64,000 nt of DNA. Source: Enterococcus faecium (GTDB taxonomy: Bacteria > Bacillota > Bacilli > Lactobacillales > Enterococcaceae). The translations under genes and the position numbers were made by a program. The notes below the pieces were generated by a model. The model ran no database searches, was not told the origin of the DNA, and saw only the letters and a program-made list of their open reading frames with translations. Below, piece after piece: positions 54,963 to 62,519 of this stretch. Position 1 is the first letter of the stretch. The number at the start of each line of letters is the position of its first letter. The stretch covers positions 1,114,501-1,178,500 of the forward strand of contig NZ_CP118955.1 in the NCBI RefSeq assembly GCF_029023785.1, written 5' to 3'.

Positions 54963-56321
54963 TTGTTTGGTATGATTAAAAAAATTAAGAGCGACAGACA
55001 TTTATTTATTGTTTTATTTTGTATTTTTGTATTTATGCTTATTTTGAATAGTATGTCCCCTTTGGTACACGACGATTATTCTTATTTTGTAAAAACCTCA
55101 AGTATAAAAACAATTTTATCTGACGAATATCAACAATATATGACATGGACTGGTAGATCAGTAGTCCACGTTATTTTTCGCTTTTTTACTAAACTACCAA
55201 AAATATATTTTAATATATATAATTCTTGCATGTTTTCTATATTGGTTTATCAAATTATTATGTTTTCTTCCATAATAAAAGATCGGGCTACTAAAAATGT
55301 TTATCTAAAAGGGTTTATCATATTTTCATTAATGTGGATATTTACTCCAGCTTTCAATAATGTTTACTTGTGGATGGCTGGTTCTGTGAATTATCTCACT
55401 GCAATGGTTATTATGTTATCTTTTATTCTGGTTTATCATCGATATATAACAGAATCTAAAGAACAAAATAATAGTTTTTTTAAGACAATAGGGATGCTTC
55501 TTTTGGGAATAATAGCTGGTTGGTGTAATGAAAATACCTCTGGAGGCACATTGTTCATTGTTGTAGCATATACTGCTCTTTCGTATTTTTATAAGAATAA
55601 AAAAATAGAAAAATGGATGATTGCTGGTATTGTTGGAAATATTGTAGGTTTTCTTTTTATGGTAATGGCACCTGGCAACGACATCAGGGCTACTTATTTT
55701 GATAGAAGTAATCTTTCAATCTTTTGGAAAATTCTTGATGCAATACCTGCAATCAGTCGTGCATTACAGGAAAATGCAATGTTTCCTCTAACGATAGCAT
55801 TAGCTTTGATTGTTTTATCATACTTAAATAGTAGTTTAACAATTAGTAATATTTTAAGTTCATTGTTTTTCGTTGGTGGCATATTGACAATAGGAGTTCT
55901 TACTATTTCTCCAACCGCGTTATCTTGGTCTAGGTCTTATTTTGGGGGGATTATTTTTATTTTCATATCTATAGTAATTAGTCTTTTTGAATTGCTAACA
56001 AATTTTGATAAAATCAATAAAGTTGTTTTTTCTATGATCTTCAGTTATTTAATGATTAGTTTTTTATTACTTTTTTTCAATGGAACTGCTGACATATATA
56101 AAAACTATGTAAGTTACAATAATCAAAATGAATCTATTAAAAGGCAAATTAAGAATGGTGAAATGGATATAGTTGTTCCACCATTAAATTACAATCCACA
56201 AACTATTTATCCAGTTTACAATGGTAATGATATTACTTCAGATAAAAATAATGAGAGAAATAGAAGTGTTGCTGCATATTGGGGAGTGGACTCTATTAGG
56301 GTAGAAGAAAAAGAAAAATAG
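54963..56321 (+). CDS. Polytopic membrane protein, DUF6056/GT-C-like
   Basis: A 452-residue protein with about 10-11 membrane segments. PLVHDDYSYF after the first helix is the acidic pair expected in GT-C lipid-linked sugar transferases; VNYLTAM and GWCNENTSGGT follow, as in DUF6056 proteins. Very AT-rich compared with neighbours. TTG start 4 nt after GAGGAG. Lying between holin and endolysin, it looks like a lysogenic-conversion gene that may modify wall polysaccharide. Confidence 0.65.
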   Translation: MFGMIKKIKSDRHLFIVLFCIFVFMLILNSMSPLVHDDYSYFVKTSSIKTILSDEYQQYMTWTGRSVVHVIFRFFTKLPKIYFNIYNSCMFSILVYQIIMFSSIIKDRATKNVYLKGFIIFSLMWIFTPAFNNVYLWMAGSVNYLTAMVIMLSFILVYHRYITESKEQNNSFFKTIGMLLLGIIAGWCNENTSGGTLFIVVAYTALSYFYKNKKIEKWMIAGIVGNIVGFLFMVMAPGNDIRATYFDRSNLSIFWKILDAIPAISRALQENAMFPLTIALALIVLSYLNSSLTISNILSSLFFVGGILTIGVLTISPTALSWSRSYFGGIIFIFISIVISLFELLTNFDKINKVVFSMIFSYLMISFLLLFFNGTADIYKNYVSYNNQNESIKRQIKNGEMDIVVPPLNYNPQTIYPVYNGNDITSDKNNERNRSVAAYWGVDSIRVEEKEK

Positions 56322-56361
56322 CAAAATCAAATATTTTTATTTTCATAATATATTAATGTTT

Positions 56362-56388
56362 AGACACGATTTATATCGTGTCTTTTTG
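56362..56388 (+). terminator. Terminator after membrane-protein gene
   Basis: GACACGAT / ATCGTGTC stem followed by TTTTT. Confidence 0.88.
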
Positions 56389-56445
56389 TTTAAGTATAAT
56401 TTAGTTTTTGATAAAAAAACTAATAATTAAAGGAGTAGATGATCA

Positions 56446-57465
56446 ATGAAAAAGAAAATTACTATTACTGCGATGAGCCTATTAACGGCTCTTTTTTTAT
56501 TGCCAATTAATGGGTTTGCCTATACGATCAACAATGAATTTAATTTAGGTGTAAATGAAGGTAGCTCACAAGTAGCAAATAATCAGTATATTTTACTGCA
56601 TGAAACAGCTAACGAAACAGCAACAGGACGCAATGAAGCACAGTATATGCAACGTTCATGGACTAGTGCTTACACTGCTTACATTGTGGGAGACGGTGGA
56701 ATTGTTTACCAAGTTGGACAACCTGGTTATGTACAGTATGGTGCTGGTTCATATGCTAATGCCAATAGTCCTGTGCAGATTGAGTTACAACACACACATG
56801 ATAAAGCAACTTTTGAAAAGAACTATAAAGCATATGTTGAATTGGCTAGAGATTCAGCAAAGAAATATGGTATTCCATTAACATTGGACACTCCTTATAA
56901 CCAACCAGGAATTAAATCACATTTATGGGTAACACAAAATATTTGGGGCGATCATACAGATCCTTACGGTTATCTTTCTGAAATGGGTGTAAGTAAAGAA
57001 AAACTAGCCTATGATTTGGCTCATGGTTTTACGGATGATAATCCAACTACTTCGGAGGATAAACCAGTAATTGATCCAACTCGAGCAGGTGCTGCAAATT
57101 CTACGCTGACAGATGGAACAAATTACGCCCACGTTGATCAGTTCGGAGAAATCGAAAACGCAAACTTGCATGTAGCTGGATGGCACATTGCTAATTATAA
57201 ATACGAGTATATTTTCATTATGGACTACAATACTGGAAAAGAACTAGCTAGAGTAAGAGCTGATGGGATTTATAGACCAGACGTAAATCAAGCTTATAAT
57301 ACTTTAGGAAATGTTGGCTATCATGTATCTTTCAATATGCGTAATTTTCCTAATAAGAAAGTCTATGTCATGATGCGTGCAACGAATGATCCAGAAGGGA
57401 ACACTAAAGGCGGAGCACAAGATTTTCATGACAAGCGTTGGTATTTGAATATTCCGCAACGATAA
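56446..57465 (+). CDS. Endolysin: N-acetylmuramoyl-L-alanine amidase with signal peptide
   Basis: A 339-residue amidase_2 enzyme. Signal peptide about 1-25 (MKKKITITAMSLLTALFLLP, cleavage after GFA) suggests Sec export. Catalytic zinc motifs: YILLHETAN with the first His, and KSHLWVTQNIWGDHTDP with the last. The C-terminal 140 residues are a beta-rich wall-binding domain (WHIANYKYEYIFIMD). Confidence 0.9.
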   Translation: MKKKITITAMSLLTALFLLPINGFAYTINNEFNLGVNEGSSQVANNQYILLHETANETATGRNEAQYMQRSWTSAYTAYIVGDGGIVYQVGQPGYVQYGAGSYANANSPVQIELQHTHDKATFEKNYKAYVELARDSAKKYGIPLTLDTPYNQPGIKSHLWVTQNIWGDHTDPYGYLSEMGVSKEKLAYDLAHGFTDDNPTTSEDKPVIDPTRAGAANSTLTDGTNYAHVDQFGEIENANLHVAGWHIANYKYEYIFIMDYNTGKELARVRADGIYRPDVNQAYNTLGNVGYHVSFNMRNFPNKKVYVMMRATNDPEGNTKGGAQDFHDKRWYLNIPQR

Positions 57466-57490
57466 AAAAATAGCCCCTCGATGAGGGGCA
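57463..57490. terminator. Hairpin after endolysin gene
   Basis: GCCCCTC-gat-GAGGGGC stem with an A-run on the left, so it would terminate best on the minus strand. Confidence 0.6.
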
Positions 57491-57558
57491 GTACATATAA
57501 AACTAAAAAATAATCGTCTTTTATTATATTATTGCTATAATAATATGGAGGTGATGTA

Positions 57559-58137
57559 ATGGGCAAATTAGTTAGTCTTTTTAAAAATAATAAGTTTCAA
57601 TCTTTTTTATGTGGTGTTTTAGGAGGTTTTATAGTTTTTATTGTATTTGGCATTGATTGTAGTCTGTCAGGTTCGCTTGCAGAATGGTTAAGTGCCCTTG
57701 GGACAATAGGTGCTGTCTGGGTTTCATTATGGATTGTTTTTGATGAGAAAAAGGTCAATGTTTTAATAATAGTTGATAAAACTCGCGAGCAAAACAAAAG
57801 TGAATCCACGATAATTGGTGGGGATTTTAAGTATGTTGAAGCGTATGCGCATAATTATGGTACAAGACCAATTGCTATTTTATTTTTGGGTTTTAGACCC
57901 CAAGGTGCTGATAAGGATGATTATATTAAGAGACCAGACGATCTCTTAGATAATCCAGAAATCGAATTTATTCCACCTGGAAATCTAGGAAAAAAACATC
58001 AAGAAGATATTGAGTATTTATTGAGTGCAGGACAAAGATATGTAAACGAGGATAAAAGTTTACATCTGGAAGCGGTCTTTATCGATATTCAAGGAAAAGA
58101 ATATTTAAAGGATATCATAATAACTGGTACTTTATAG
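57559..58137 (+). CDS. Membrane-anchored protein of unknown function
   Basis: A 192-residue protein with two N-terminal membrane segments (about 14-30 and 42-60; SLAEWLSALGTIGAVWVSLW) and a soluble C-terminal domain (YVEAYAHNYGTRPIAILFLG). This plan is common among accessory proteins at the right end of prophages. SD GGAGGTGA. Confidence 0.65.
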   Translation: MGKLVSLFKNNKFQSFLCGVLGGFIVFIVFGIDCSLSGSLAEWLSALGTIGAVWVSLWIVFDEKKVNVLIIVDKTREQNKSESTIIGGDFKYVEAYAHNYGTRPIAILFLGFRPQGADKDDYIKRPDDLLDNPEIEFIPPGNLGKKHQEDIEYLLSAGQRYVNEDKSLHLEAVFIDIQGKEYLKDIIITGTL

Positions 58138-58145
58138 TTAGTAGA

Positions 58146-58180
58146 AACCCTCAACCAACATTCTTGACTGAGGTTTTTTT
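58146..58180. terminator. Shared terminator of the 57559 gene and the toxin mRNA
   Basis: ACCCTCA / TGAGGT stem with TTTTTTT on plus; AAACC on the left gives GGTTT on minus. Confidence 0.7.
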
Positions 58181-58272
58181 CATTTTTTCTGAAAAAATCT
58201 AATCAAATAATAGACTAAAAAAAAACCATGTGAGATAATAAACATAGAAAAAAGCTTCAGATACTCCCTCAC
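58180..58272 (-). CDS. Candidate type I toxin peptide, 30 residues
   Basis: GTG start at 58272 with GGGGA 11 nt upstream. The peptide begins MREYLKLFSM, continues hydrophobic (FIISHGFFLVYYLI) and ends RFFQKK, the plan of Hol-Tox/TxpA-like membrane toxins. Its mRNA promoter is TTGTAC-17-TATTAT (58374-58346). The start codon and SD lie in the loop of a 20-bp perfect hairpin that an antisense RNA also covers. Confidence 0.55.
   Translation of the reverse strand: MREYLKLFSMFIISHGFFLVYYLIRFFQKK
58211..58239 (+). promoter_or_regulatory. Promoter of antitoxin RNA 1
   Basis: -35 TAGACT (58211-58216), 17-bp spacer, extended -10 TGaGATAAT (hexamer 58234-58239). Confidence 0.7.
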
Positions 58273-58319
58273 CCTAGAGTCTTTCCCCAAAAAGATAAGT
58301 ATCTGAAGCTTTTTTCTTT
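58246..58319 (+). ncRNA. Candidate antitoxin antisense RNA 1
   Basis: About 74 nt: a perfect 20-bp stem (58246-58265 with 58298-58317), 32-nt C-rich loop and a U-rich 3' end. It is complementary to the 5' UTR, SD and first codons of the toxin frame on the other strand. Confidence 0.6.
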
Positions 58320-58411
58320 TTATGACTTGGAAATAATAGCATAAAATAATATATTTTACAAAGAATAAGTACAATCTAGTTTTTTGCTATTAAATATGTA
58401 ATAATAAAGAT

Positions 58412-58491
58412 GCCACCGCAACGTAAAGAATGAAAAAAATAATTTATCTTTTCTCAGGTCCATTCTTTTTGTTTGCAGGAGTTGTGGTGGC
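58412..58491 (+). other. Long hairpin before tRNA-Met, with small hydrophobic frame
   Basis: GCCACCgCAAC pairs with GTTGtGGTGGC (11 bp, one G-T) and inside it AAAGAATG pairs with CATTCTTT. A 29-residue frame begins in it at 58430 (MKKIIYLFSGPFFLFAGVVV) and runs into the tRNA; it lacks a good SD. Confidence 0.45.
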
Positions 58492-58496
58492 TTTCC

Positions 58497-58570
58497 ATAC
58501 CCTTAGCTCAGTTGGTTAGAGCAGACGGCTCATAACCGTCCGGTCGTAGGCTCGAGTCCTACAGGGTACA
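58497..58570 (+). tRNA. tRNA-Met (CAT), slightly degenerate
   Basis: 74-nt cloverleaf with D-arm TAGCTCAGTTGGTTAGAGCA, anticodon loop CTCATAA on a 5-bp stem and variable loop, all like bacterial elongator tRNA-Met. Two oddities: the first acceptor pair is A-C, and T54 is C (loop CTCGAGT). CCA is not encoded. Prophage-carried, not the attachment site. Confidence 0.85.
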
Positions 58571-58644
58571 TTAATGTAGCCATTTGAATCGTTCTGTGTT
58601 AGAATTTTTTGAAGAGTATTATACAAGCTAAAGCTTTTCTTCAT

Positions 58645-58669
58645 TGCCACTCAAATGAGTGGCATTTTT
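58645..58669 (+). terminator. Terminator after tRNA-Met
   Basis: TGCCACTCA / TGAGTGGCA stem, then TTTTT. Confidence 0.88.
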
Positions 58670-58702
58670 ATGTATCCTTTTATGGATTAATGAAAGGATG
58701 TT

Positions 58703-58822
58703 TCACATAGTTATACTTCTGTATATTTGAAAAGTTTTACTTTGATTTTTAAATAGAAAGACATTTGGATTATATTGTGAGATAATAATAAAGAAGAGTT
58801 TAAAGCGTTCCCCAAAAACCAC
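58703..58822 (-). pseudogene. Degenerate second toxin frame
   Basis: A 39-codon frame from GTG at 58822, preceded by GGGGA. It keeps ERFKLFF-III-S, aligning with EYLKLFSMFIIS of the first peptide, but then becomes polar, so it has probably lost toxicity. Promoter not clear. Confidence 0.4.
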
Positions 58823-58856
58823 TCCCCAATAAGTGTGTTACGCTTTAAACTCTTTT
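58793..58856 (+). ncRNA. Candidate antitoxin antisense RNA 2
   Basis: -35 AAGACA (58758-58763), 17 bp, extended -10 TGaGATAAT (hexamer 58781-58786), then a 15-bp perfect stem (58794-58808 with 58840-58854) with U-run. The loop holds two TCCCCAA repeats, one shared with RNA 1. Same layout as RNA 1. Confidence 0.55.
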
Positions 58857-58857
58857 A

Positions 58858-59085
58858 TATTTGAAGCCATTAAAAAGCATACCATATAACTGTAAAAAAT
58901 AATGGAAAAAAGGCTTATAATTGGAGTGGTAGTTAATTAGTGACTTATTTTTGATTTTATAGCACTGATACTATAAAATATAGATATCATCATATTACAC
59001 AATCTTAATACTAACTTAAAAAATATCTCCTTTCATAAGTATGGTGATAAAATCCGTTCCGGGCTACCTTTTTAGGTAGCCTACT
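58858..59085. other. AT-rich gap
   Basis: No gene seen. One hairpin, GGCTACCT/AGGTAGCC at 59062-59080, stands before the minus-strand remnant gene. Confidence 0.5.
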
Positions 59086-59493
59086 TTAATCTTTGTATCT
59101 TTCTGGATCAACGAAAGTATACTTTATATAGTCATAACGCCGATGATCGCTTCGAGCGTCTGGCACGTCAGTCACGATATCAAACAAAAAATATACGTCT
59201 TTCTTCATTCTAGTTTTCGCAGCAGGAATTTTGAAATAGTTCTTATTAGAATAGTAGAGATTGATTAATAAGCTATCTTCGATTGCTAAAAAGAAAACTT
59301 CTGAATCCCATACTTTATAAAAATCTTTGACAAATCTATTCGAAGGATCAAATTTAAACCATAATTGTGTCTTTCCTTCTATTAAAATATCTTGGTTATA
59401 CGCATCTTCTTTGAAATTTAAGGTAATTGATATGTATCCCGACCAAATATTAGGGTTGTTAGAAATTAAAGATCCTAGTCCTAGTGATAATAA
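59086..59493 (-). pseudogene. Truncated minus-strand gene
   Basis: An open frame of about 135 codons ending at 59086 with clear coding character (YISITLNFKEDAYNQDILIE to YDYIKYTFVDPERYKD) but no normal start; a stop lies just upstream of a hydrophobic segment (GILLSLGLGSLIS). Probably the surviving C-terminal part of a membrane-anchored accessory protein. Confidence 0.45.
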
Positions 59494-59623
59494 AATACCA
59501 GATAATTATACAGTGCAACAGTATATTGAAGATATTTACAATGTTAGATCTGAAATACAAAGAGTTCTAGATAGAATTGAAAATGAAATTGGTAAGATAA
59601 TGATGGAAATTGAAAGATCGTGA
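59432..59623 (+). CDS. Small coiled-coil protein, uncertain
   Basis: A 63-residue frame (MYPDQILGLLEIKDPSPSDN, then YIEDIYNVRSEIQRVLDRIE) with AAGG 9 nt upstream. It overlaps the truncated minus-strand frame, so only one of the two is likely real in the overlap; the unique 3' half looks coding. Confidence 0.4.
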   Translation: MYPDQILGLLEIKDPSPSDNKIPDNYTVQQYIEDIYNVRSEIQRVLDRIENEIGKIMMEIERS

Positions 59624-59823
59624 TAAAGTTTTTGTTACTATTTTTAATAATGCAGCAAAAAAAATATTGCCACCATTTTGCCACCGATGACTGAGGTTTT
59701 CTCAGGTGTTTTGAAATGACCTAAAGATAGAAGAGATTATTTAGTTCCTTTATAACCTTTAATACTAGAAGCTTAGAGACTATCTTAGATTAATAGAGTA
59801 TAGTACAGTTAGATTATTGCGAA

Positions 59824-59881
59824 AAGAAGCCTTCATGGCCGTTCTGAAAATGGATGAGGAAGAAAGTAAGAAGTAGCAAGG
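59824..59881 (+). repeat. attR, duplicated lepA 3' end
   Basis: Matches 19916-19973 at 52 of 58 positions, with core at 59841-59860. It encodes [16 protein letters not shown] and a stop in the lepA frame, presumably the displaced host tail. Confidence 0.88.
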
Positions 59882-59938
59882 AATTTAGGAGTTTCTTAGC
59901 TTCCAAAATTTGTGAAATTCAAAAATATTCGCCCTATG

Positions 59939-59970
59939 TTCGCCCAAGTTTTTACTTGGGCGAATTTTTT
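59939..59970 (+). terminator. Terminator next to integrase remnant 1
   Basis: TTCGCCCAAGT / ACTTGGGCGAA stem, then TTTTTT. Confidence 0.88.
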
Positions 59971-59975
59971 GCATT

Positions 59976-60108
59976 TTAAATCAAAGATCTTTTCAGACGT
60001 TGGGCGAAAATATCAACAGCTTCATTTTTCATTTTTTTGGTTACATGTGCGTAAGCATCCATAGTAGTAACTAATCTAGAATTACCAACTCGAGCCTGGA
60101 TTTCTTTT
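59976..60108 (-). pseudogene. Integrase C-terminal remnant 1
   Basis: Minus-strand frame reading KEIQARVGNSRLVTTMDAYA then HVTKKMKNEAVDIF to a stop. It carries the catalytic Tyr region and aligns with the resident integrase end, but differs enough to be another phage. Confidence 0.85.
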
Positions 60109-60115
60109 GGGTTTG

Positions 60116-60144
60116 CCACCGGATTGTTACCGGTGGCTTTTTTT
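60116..60144 (+). terminator. Terminator next to integrase remnant 2
   Basis: CCACCGG / CCGGTGG stem plus C and seven T, nearly the same as the lepA/integrase terminator at 20021-20048. Confidence 0.85.
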
Positions 60145-60152
60145 GGTAAAAT

Positions 60153-60233
60153 TCAAGAATTTTTTCTTAAATTCTCCATGATATCTATCGTTTCAGTTTT
60201 TATCTTATTTGTCACATGAGAATAGGTGTACAT
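60153..60233 (-). pseudogene. Integrase C-terminal remnant 2
   Basis: Reads MYTYSHVTNKIKTETIDIME then NLRKNS and stop, very close to the resident integrase (MDTYSHVTDKMRNETVDIME). A close relative of the resident phage integrated here earlier. Confidence 0.88.
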
Positions 60234-60464
60234 CTAATAATGCCTTGGATACCTTGGAATCAGTGGATGAGTTGGAAACAACTTTGGATTAATCAAAAGA
60301 ATCCATGTATAAACTGAGTTATGCCGTTTAAGTTAGCGCAGAATCCCTAGCTATTTAAAAAATGGTTTGGCTAAGATCTCTCAAAAAGAGTATTTATTCA
60401 AATAACTTTTTAGAAAAATAATTAGGCTAGAAACAAAAGAAGCCAGCTACAAGAGCTGGAAAAG

Positions 60465-60716
60465 TTAATTTTTTGTATTCAGATAAATTAATATACAAAT
60501 AAAAAATACTATCGAAAACACTAACCCAACTAAATAATTGGATAAAAAAAGGGGATCAGAATCTGAATCATCCCAAATCTTGATCATGAAATAGATAAAT
60601 GGGAGGAATGAGACGACCAATAAACAATCTTTTTTACGCCATATTTTCAAAGAACTTAGAACAATAATTTTATATGCACAAGTAACCCAGAATAAGATTT
60701 TACTAATAAATAACAA
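60465..60716 (-). CDS. Small membrane protein (paralogue of 62265-62519)
   Basis: An 83-residue protein with two or three membrane segments. TTG start at 60716 is inferred from AGAGGA upstream and alignment with the paralogue, where LFW falls at residues 8-10 in both; SFLPFIYFMIKI matches SFLPSAFFIIKI. Unknown. Confidence 0.5.
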   Translation of the reverse strand: MLFISKILFWVTCAYKIIVLSSLKIWRKKDCLLVVSFLPFIYFMIKIWDDSDSDPLFLSNYLVGLVFSIVFFICILIYLNTKN

Positions 60717-60829
60717 AGTTATATCCTCTTTATTTTTTCTCTTTCCCAATATATTTATTTTATCACTATTTATTTATTATGAGAAAGAAATGAGACTAAG
60801 GGGAGAAGTCACAACAAAGTTTCTGAAGA

Positions 60830-61018
60830 AGAAATATAAAATGGCAAATCGGCGTGTTGTTAATGCGAGTGAGGCTATTCGTAAGTTTGGATTTCTATAT
60901 TAGATAATGATCGTCAATGGGAGGGAACGGAATAAAAATAAAAGACGGATTTTACGATAGTAGTCATGGTATTGATGGTTAAATACTAGATATGCCGATA
61001 AAGTACCCTAATTAATTC
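60830..61018 (+). pseudogene. Decayed copy of the 32.7-32.85 kb genes
   Basis: Similar to 32690-32850 (EAIRKFG; IKDGFY, SSHG, LDMPIK) but with early stops and small deletions. Marks a remnant of a related phage in the same orientation. Confidence 0.8.
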
Positions 61019-61042
61019 GGATTGAAAGAATGATGAAATGCG

Positions 61043-61130
61043 ATAGACAGCAACGGTTGAAAAATAGTAAGAACAATTAGGAAGAGTTGAAATTCACATC
61101 CTTGTTTTTACTATTTCCGTTGCTGTCTAT
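61043..61130 (-). ncRNA. Second copy of the inverted-repeat element, interior inverted
   Basis: Arms ATAGACAGCAACGG and CCGTTGCTGTCTAT. The interior read on the minus strand aligns with that of 33701-33789 (AAGGATGTGAATTTCAACTC), so the interior orientation is opposite while the neighbouring remnant genes keep theirs. Confidence 0.7.
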
Positions 61131-61183
61131 CAATTTATAAACATCAAAGTTATGTTTACTTAAAATATATCAATTGCTTATTG

Positions 61184-61486
61184 TCAAAGATAAATATAAT
61201 ACGCATCAGCTTCCGAAGTAACAGAATTTACCTTATGGAGTCCTTCTAATTTGATGTGGAGTTCATTGGCAACTTCTTCAATATATTTGTTAAATATCCT
61301 ATTTTCTAATTTTAAATAATTAGCAATCTCTATAGAAATAACTTTTTTACGTTCTTTTCCTATAAACTGAATATTAAAATTCCTTATAACGTTGTTTCTA
61401 TCACTTTCATTAGGAAAGCTACTTCTCATTGATACATATTTTTTTATAGATGCAAGAGTGCTTTTTATCATTTGAAATTCATCCAT
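61184..61486 (-). CDS. Hypothetical protein in remnant region
   Basis: A 100-residue protein (MDEFQMIKSTLASIKKYVSM start), mixed alpha/beta, with SD AGAAGGTGAAG. It looks intact and could be a surviving accessory gene. Not recognised. Confidence 0.5.
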   Translation of the reverse strand: MDEFQMIKSTLASIKKYVSMRSSFPNESDRNNVIRNFNIQFIGKERKKVISIEIANYLKLENRIFNKYIEEVANELHIKLEGLHKVNSVTSEADAYYIYL

Positions 61487-61906
61487 AACTTCACCTTCTC
61501 TAATTATTTTAATTTTAATTTAATTATACATGATACTTTTGTTTTTAGCCATTTTTTTGCTGAAGAGAAGATTGAGGTCATTATGCAGGAGAAGAATGAA
61601 GAGGCAGCTAATTAGTCAAATGAAAAATTTGATAAAACAAATCAAACACAGATTACAATAAATGGTCGTTTTTGCAGTTTGATCGTGTAAGATTTGTAAA
61701 ATAATAAAGCTAAGATAAGCACAGCGGTTTCTAGTAAGGCGTATTATGAATTGATCCACAACAAGATAAATCAGAATTTTATTTAAATGAGTAAAAAAAG
61801 AGAAAATAAGGCACTTAAAGTCTAGCGACTACCGTTAGGGGAAAAGATAAAAAGATTCTTTTCATATTTTTTAGTTACATAGACATTCAGAAAAAAAGAC
61901 AATCAA
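61487..61906. other. Degenerate phage-like DNA
   Basis: No intact gene. Short coding scraps are visible, such as EEKIEVIMQEKNEEAAN and a stop at about 61562-61615, and YYELIHNKINQNFI near 61745-61785. Confidence 0.45.
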
Positions 61907-62086
61907 CTAGTGATTGTCTTTTAGAAAATTTTCAATTATTTTTGTGATATTACTAGAAAATGAGACAAGAGCAAGACCTAAAATATTTATGAAAAAATTG
62001 AAATCTAAAAAAATAGCATTAAGTATAACAAGAATCATTCCGGTGTATAAAAATATATTAGCATTAAGTTTGTTGATAAGCGTCAT
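61907..62086 (-). CDS. Small two-helix membrane protein
   Basis: A 59-residue protein (MTLINKLNANIFLYTGMILV) with two membrane segments. ATG 62086 chosen as AGGAGG lies 7 nt upstream. Unknown. Confidence 0.5.
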   Translation of the reverse strand: MTLINKLNANIFLYTGMILVILNAIFLDFNFFINILGLALVSFSSNITKIIENFLKDNH

Positions 62087-62264
62087 TTTTCTTCCTCCTA
62101 TCACTTTTAGATAAGAGTATCTCTTATTTATTTTATAGTCAATACCTTAATAATAAGTCGACAGAAACAAGAATTAAGGAGAAACAGTTGGATGTCAAGT
62201 GATAGTACTAGTATAAAGACAAAAACAACAAGTGAGAAAATTTATAGTTATAAAAGCAGAAAAA

Positions 62265-62519
62265 TTAATAATTCTTATAAAGATATCGCAAAACAACGAT
62301 AAAAAGAATAAGAGATAAAAACAACCCTACTACGTAAAAATTTAATGCTGAAAGCGATTGATAAAATGTATGTTTTATTATTTTTATTATAAAAAACGCA
62401 GATGGTAAAAAAGAAAGCACTAATATAATCGCTTTTCTAGAACGTTTAGTGAAGTAAAAGAAAGAGATGACACCAATACAGACTGGAATCCAAAATAAAA
62501 GCATACTAAATGTGACCAC
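62265..62519 (-). CDS. Small membrane protein (paralogue of 60465-60716)
   Basis: An 84-residue protein with three membrane segments (SMLLFWIPVCIGVISFFYF, then a second and third). GTG start at 62519 from GGGAG 8 nt upstream and from alignment with its paralogue. Unknown. Confidence 0.5.
   Translation of the reverse strand: MVTFSMLLFWIPVCIGVISFFYFTKRSRKAIILVLSFLPSAFFIIKIIKHTFYQSLSALNFYVVGLFLSLILFIVVLRYLYKNY

Larger units (their letters stand above)
19916..59881. mobile_element. Prophage (siphovirus-like), about 39.9 kb
   Basis: Complete set of modules between two lepA-tail repeats: integrase, lysogeny switch, YqaJ-RecT and DnaD-like replication, ArpU late regulator, HK97-type head genes, long-tail genes with a 1139-residue tape measure, lysis and conversion genes. 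An IS3 element splits the BppU gene, so virions may lack a normal host-binding baseplate. Confidence 0.95.

Noticed and set aside
58180..58374. A 64-residue protein on the minus strand
   Set aside because: Its first half lies across the promoter and hairpin leader; only the GTG start at 58272 has a plausible ribosome site and a homologous partner frame.
58497..58570. tRNA-Met as the phage attachment site
   Set aside because: No second copy of the tRNA end exists in the window, whereas the lepA tail is duplicated at both prophage ends.
58246..58856. Fst/par-type toxin-antitoxin of enterococcal plasmids
   Set aside because: No Fst-like peptide or convergent shared terminator with flanking direct repeats; here the antisense RNA covers the 5' end of the small frame.
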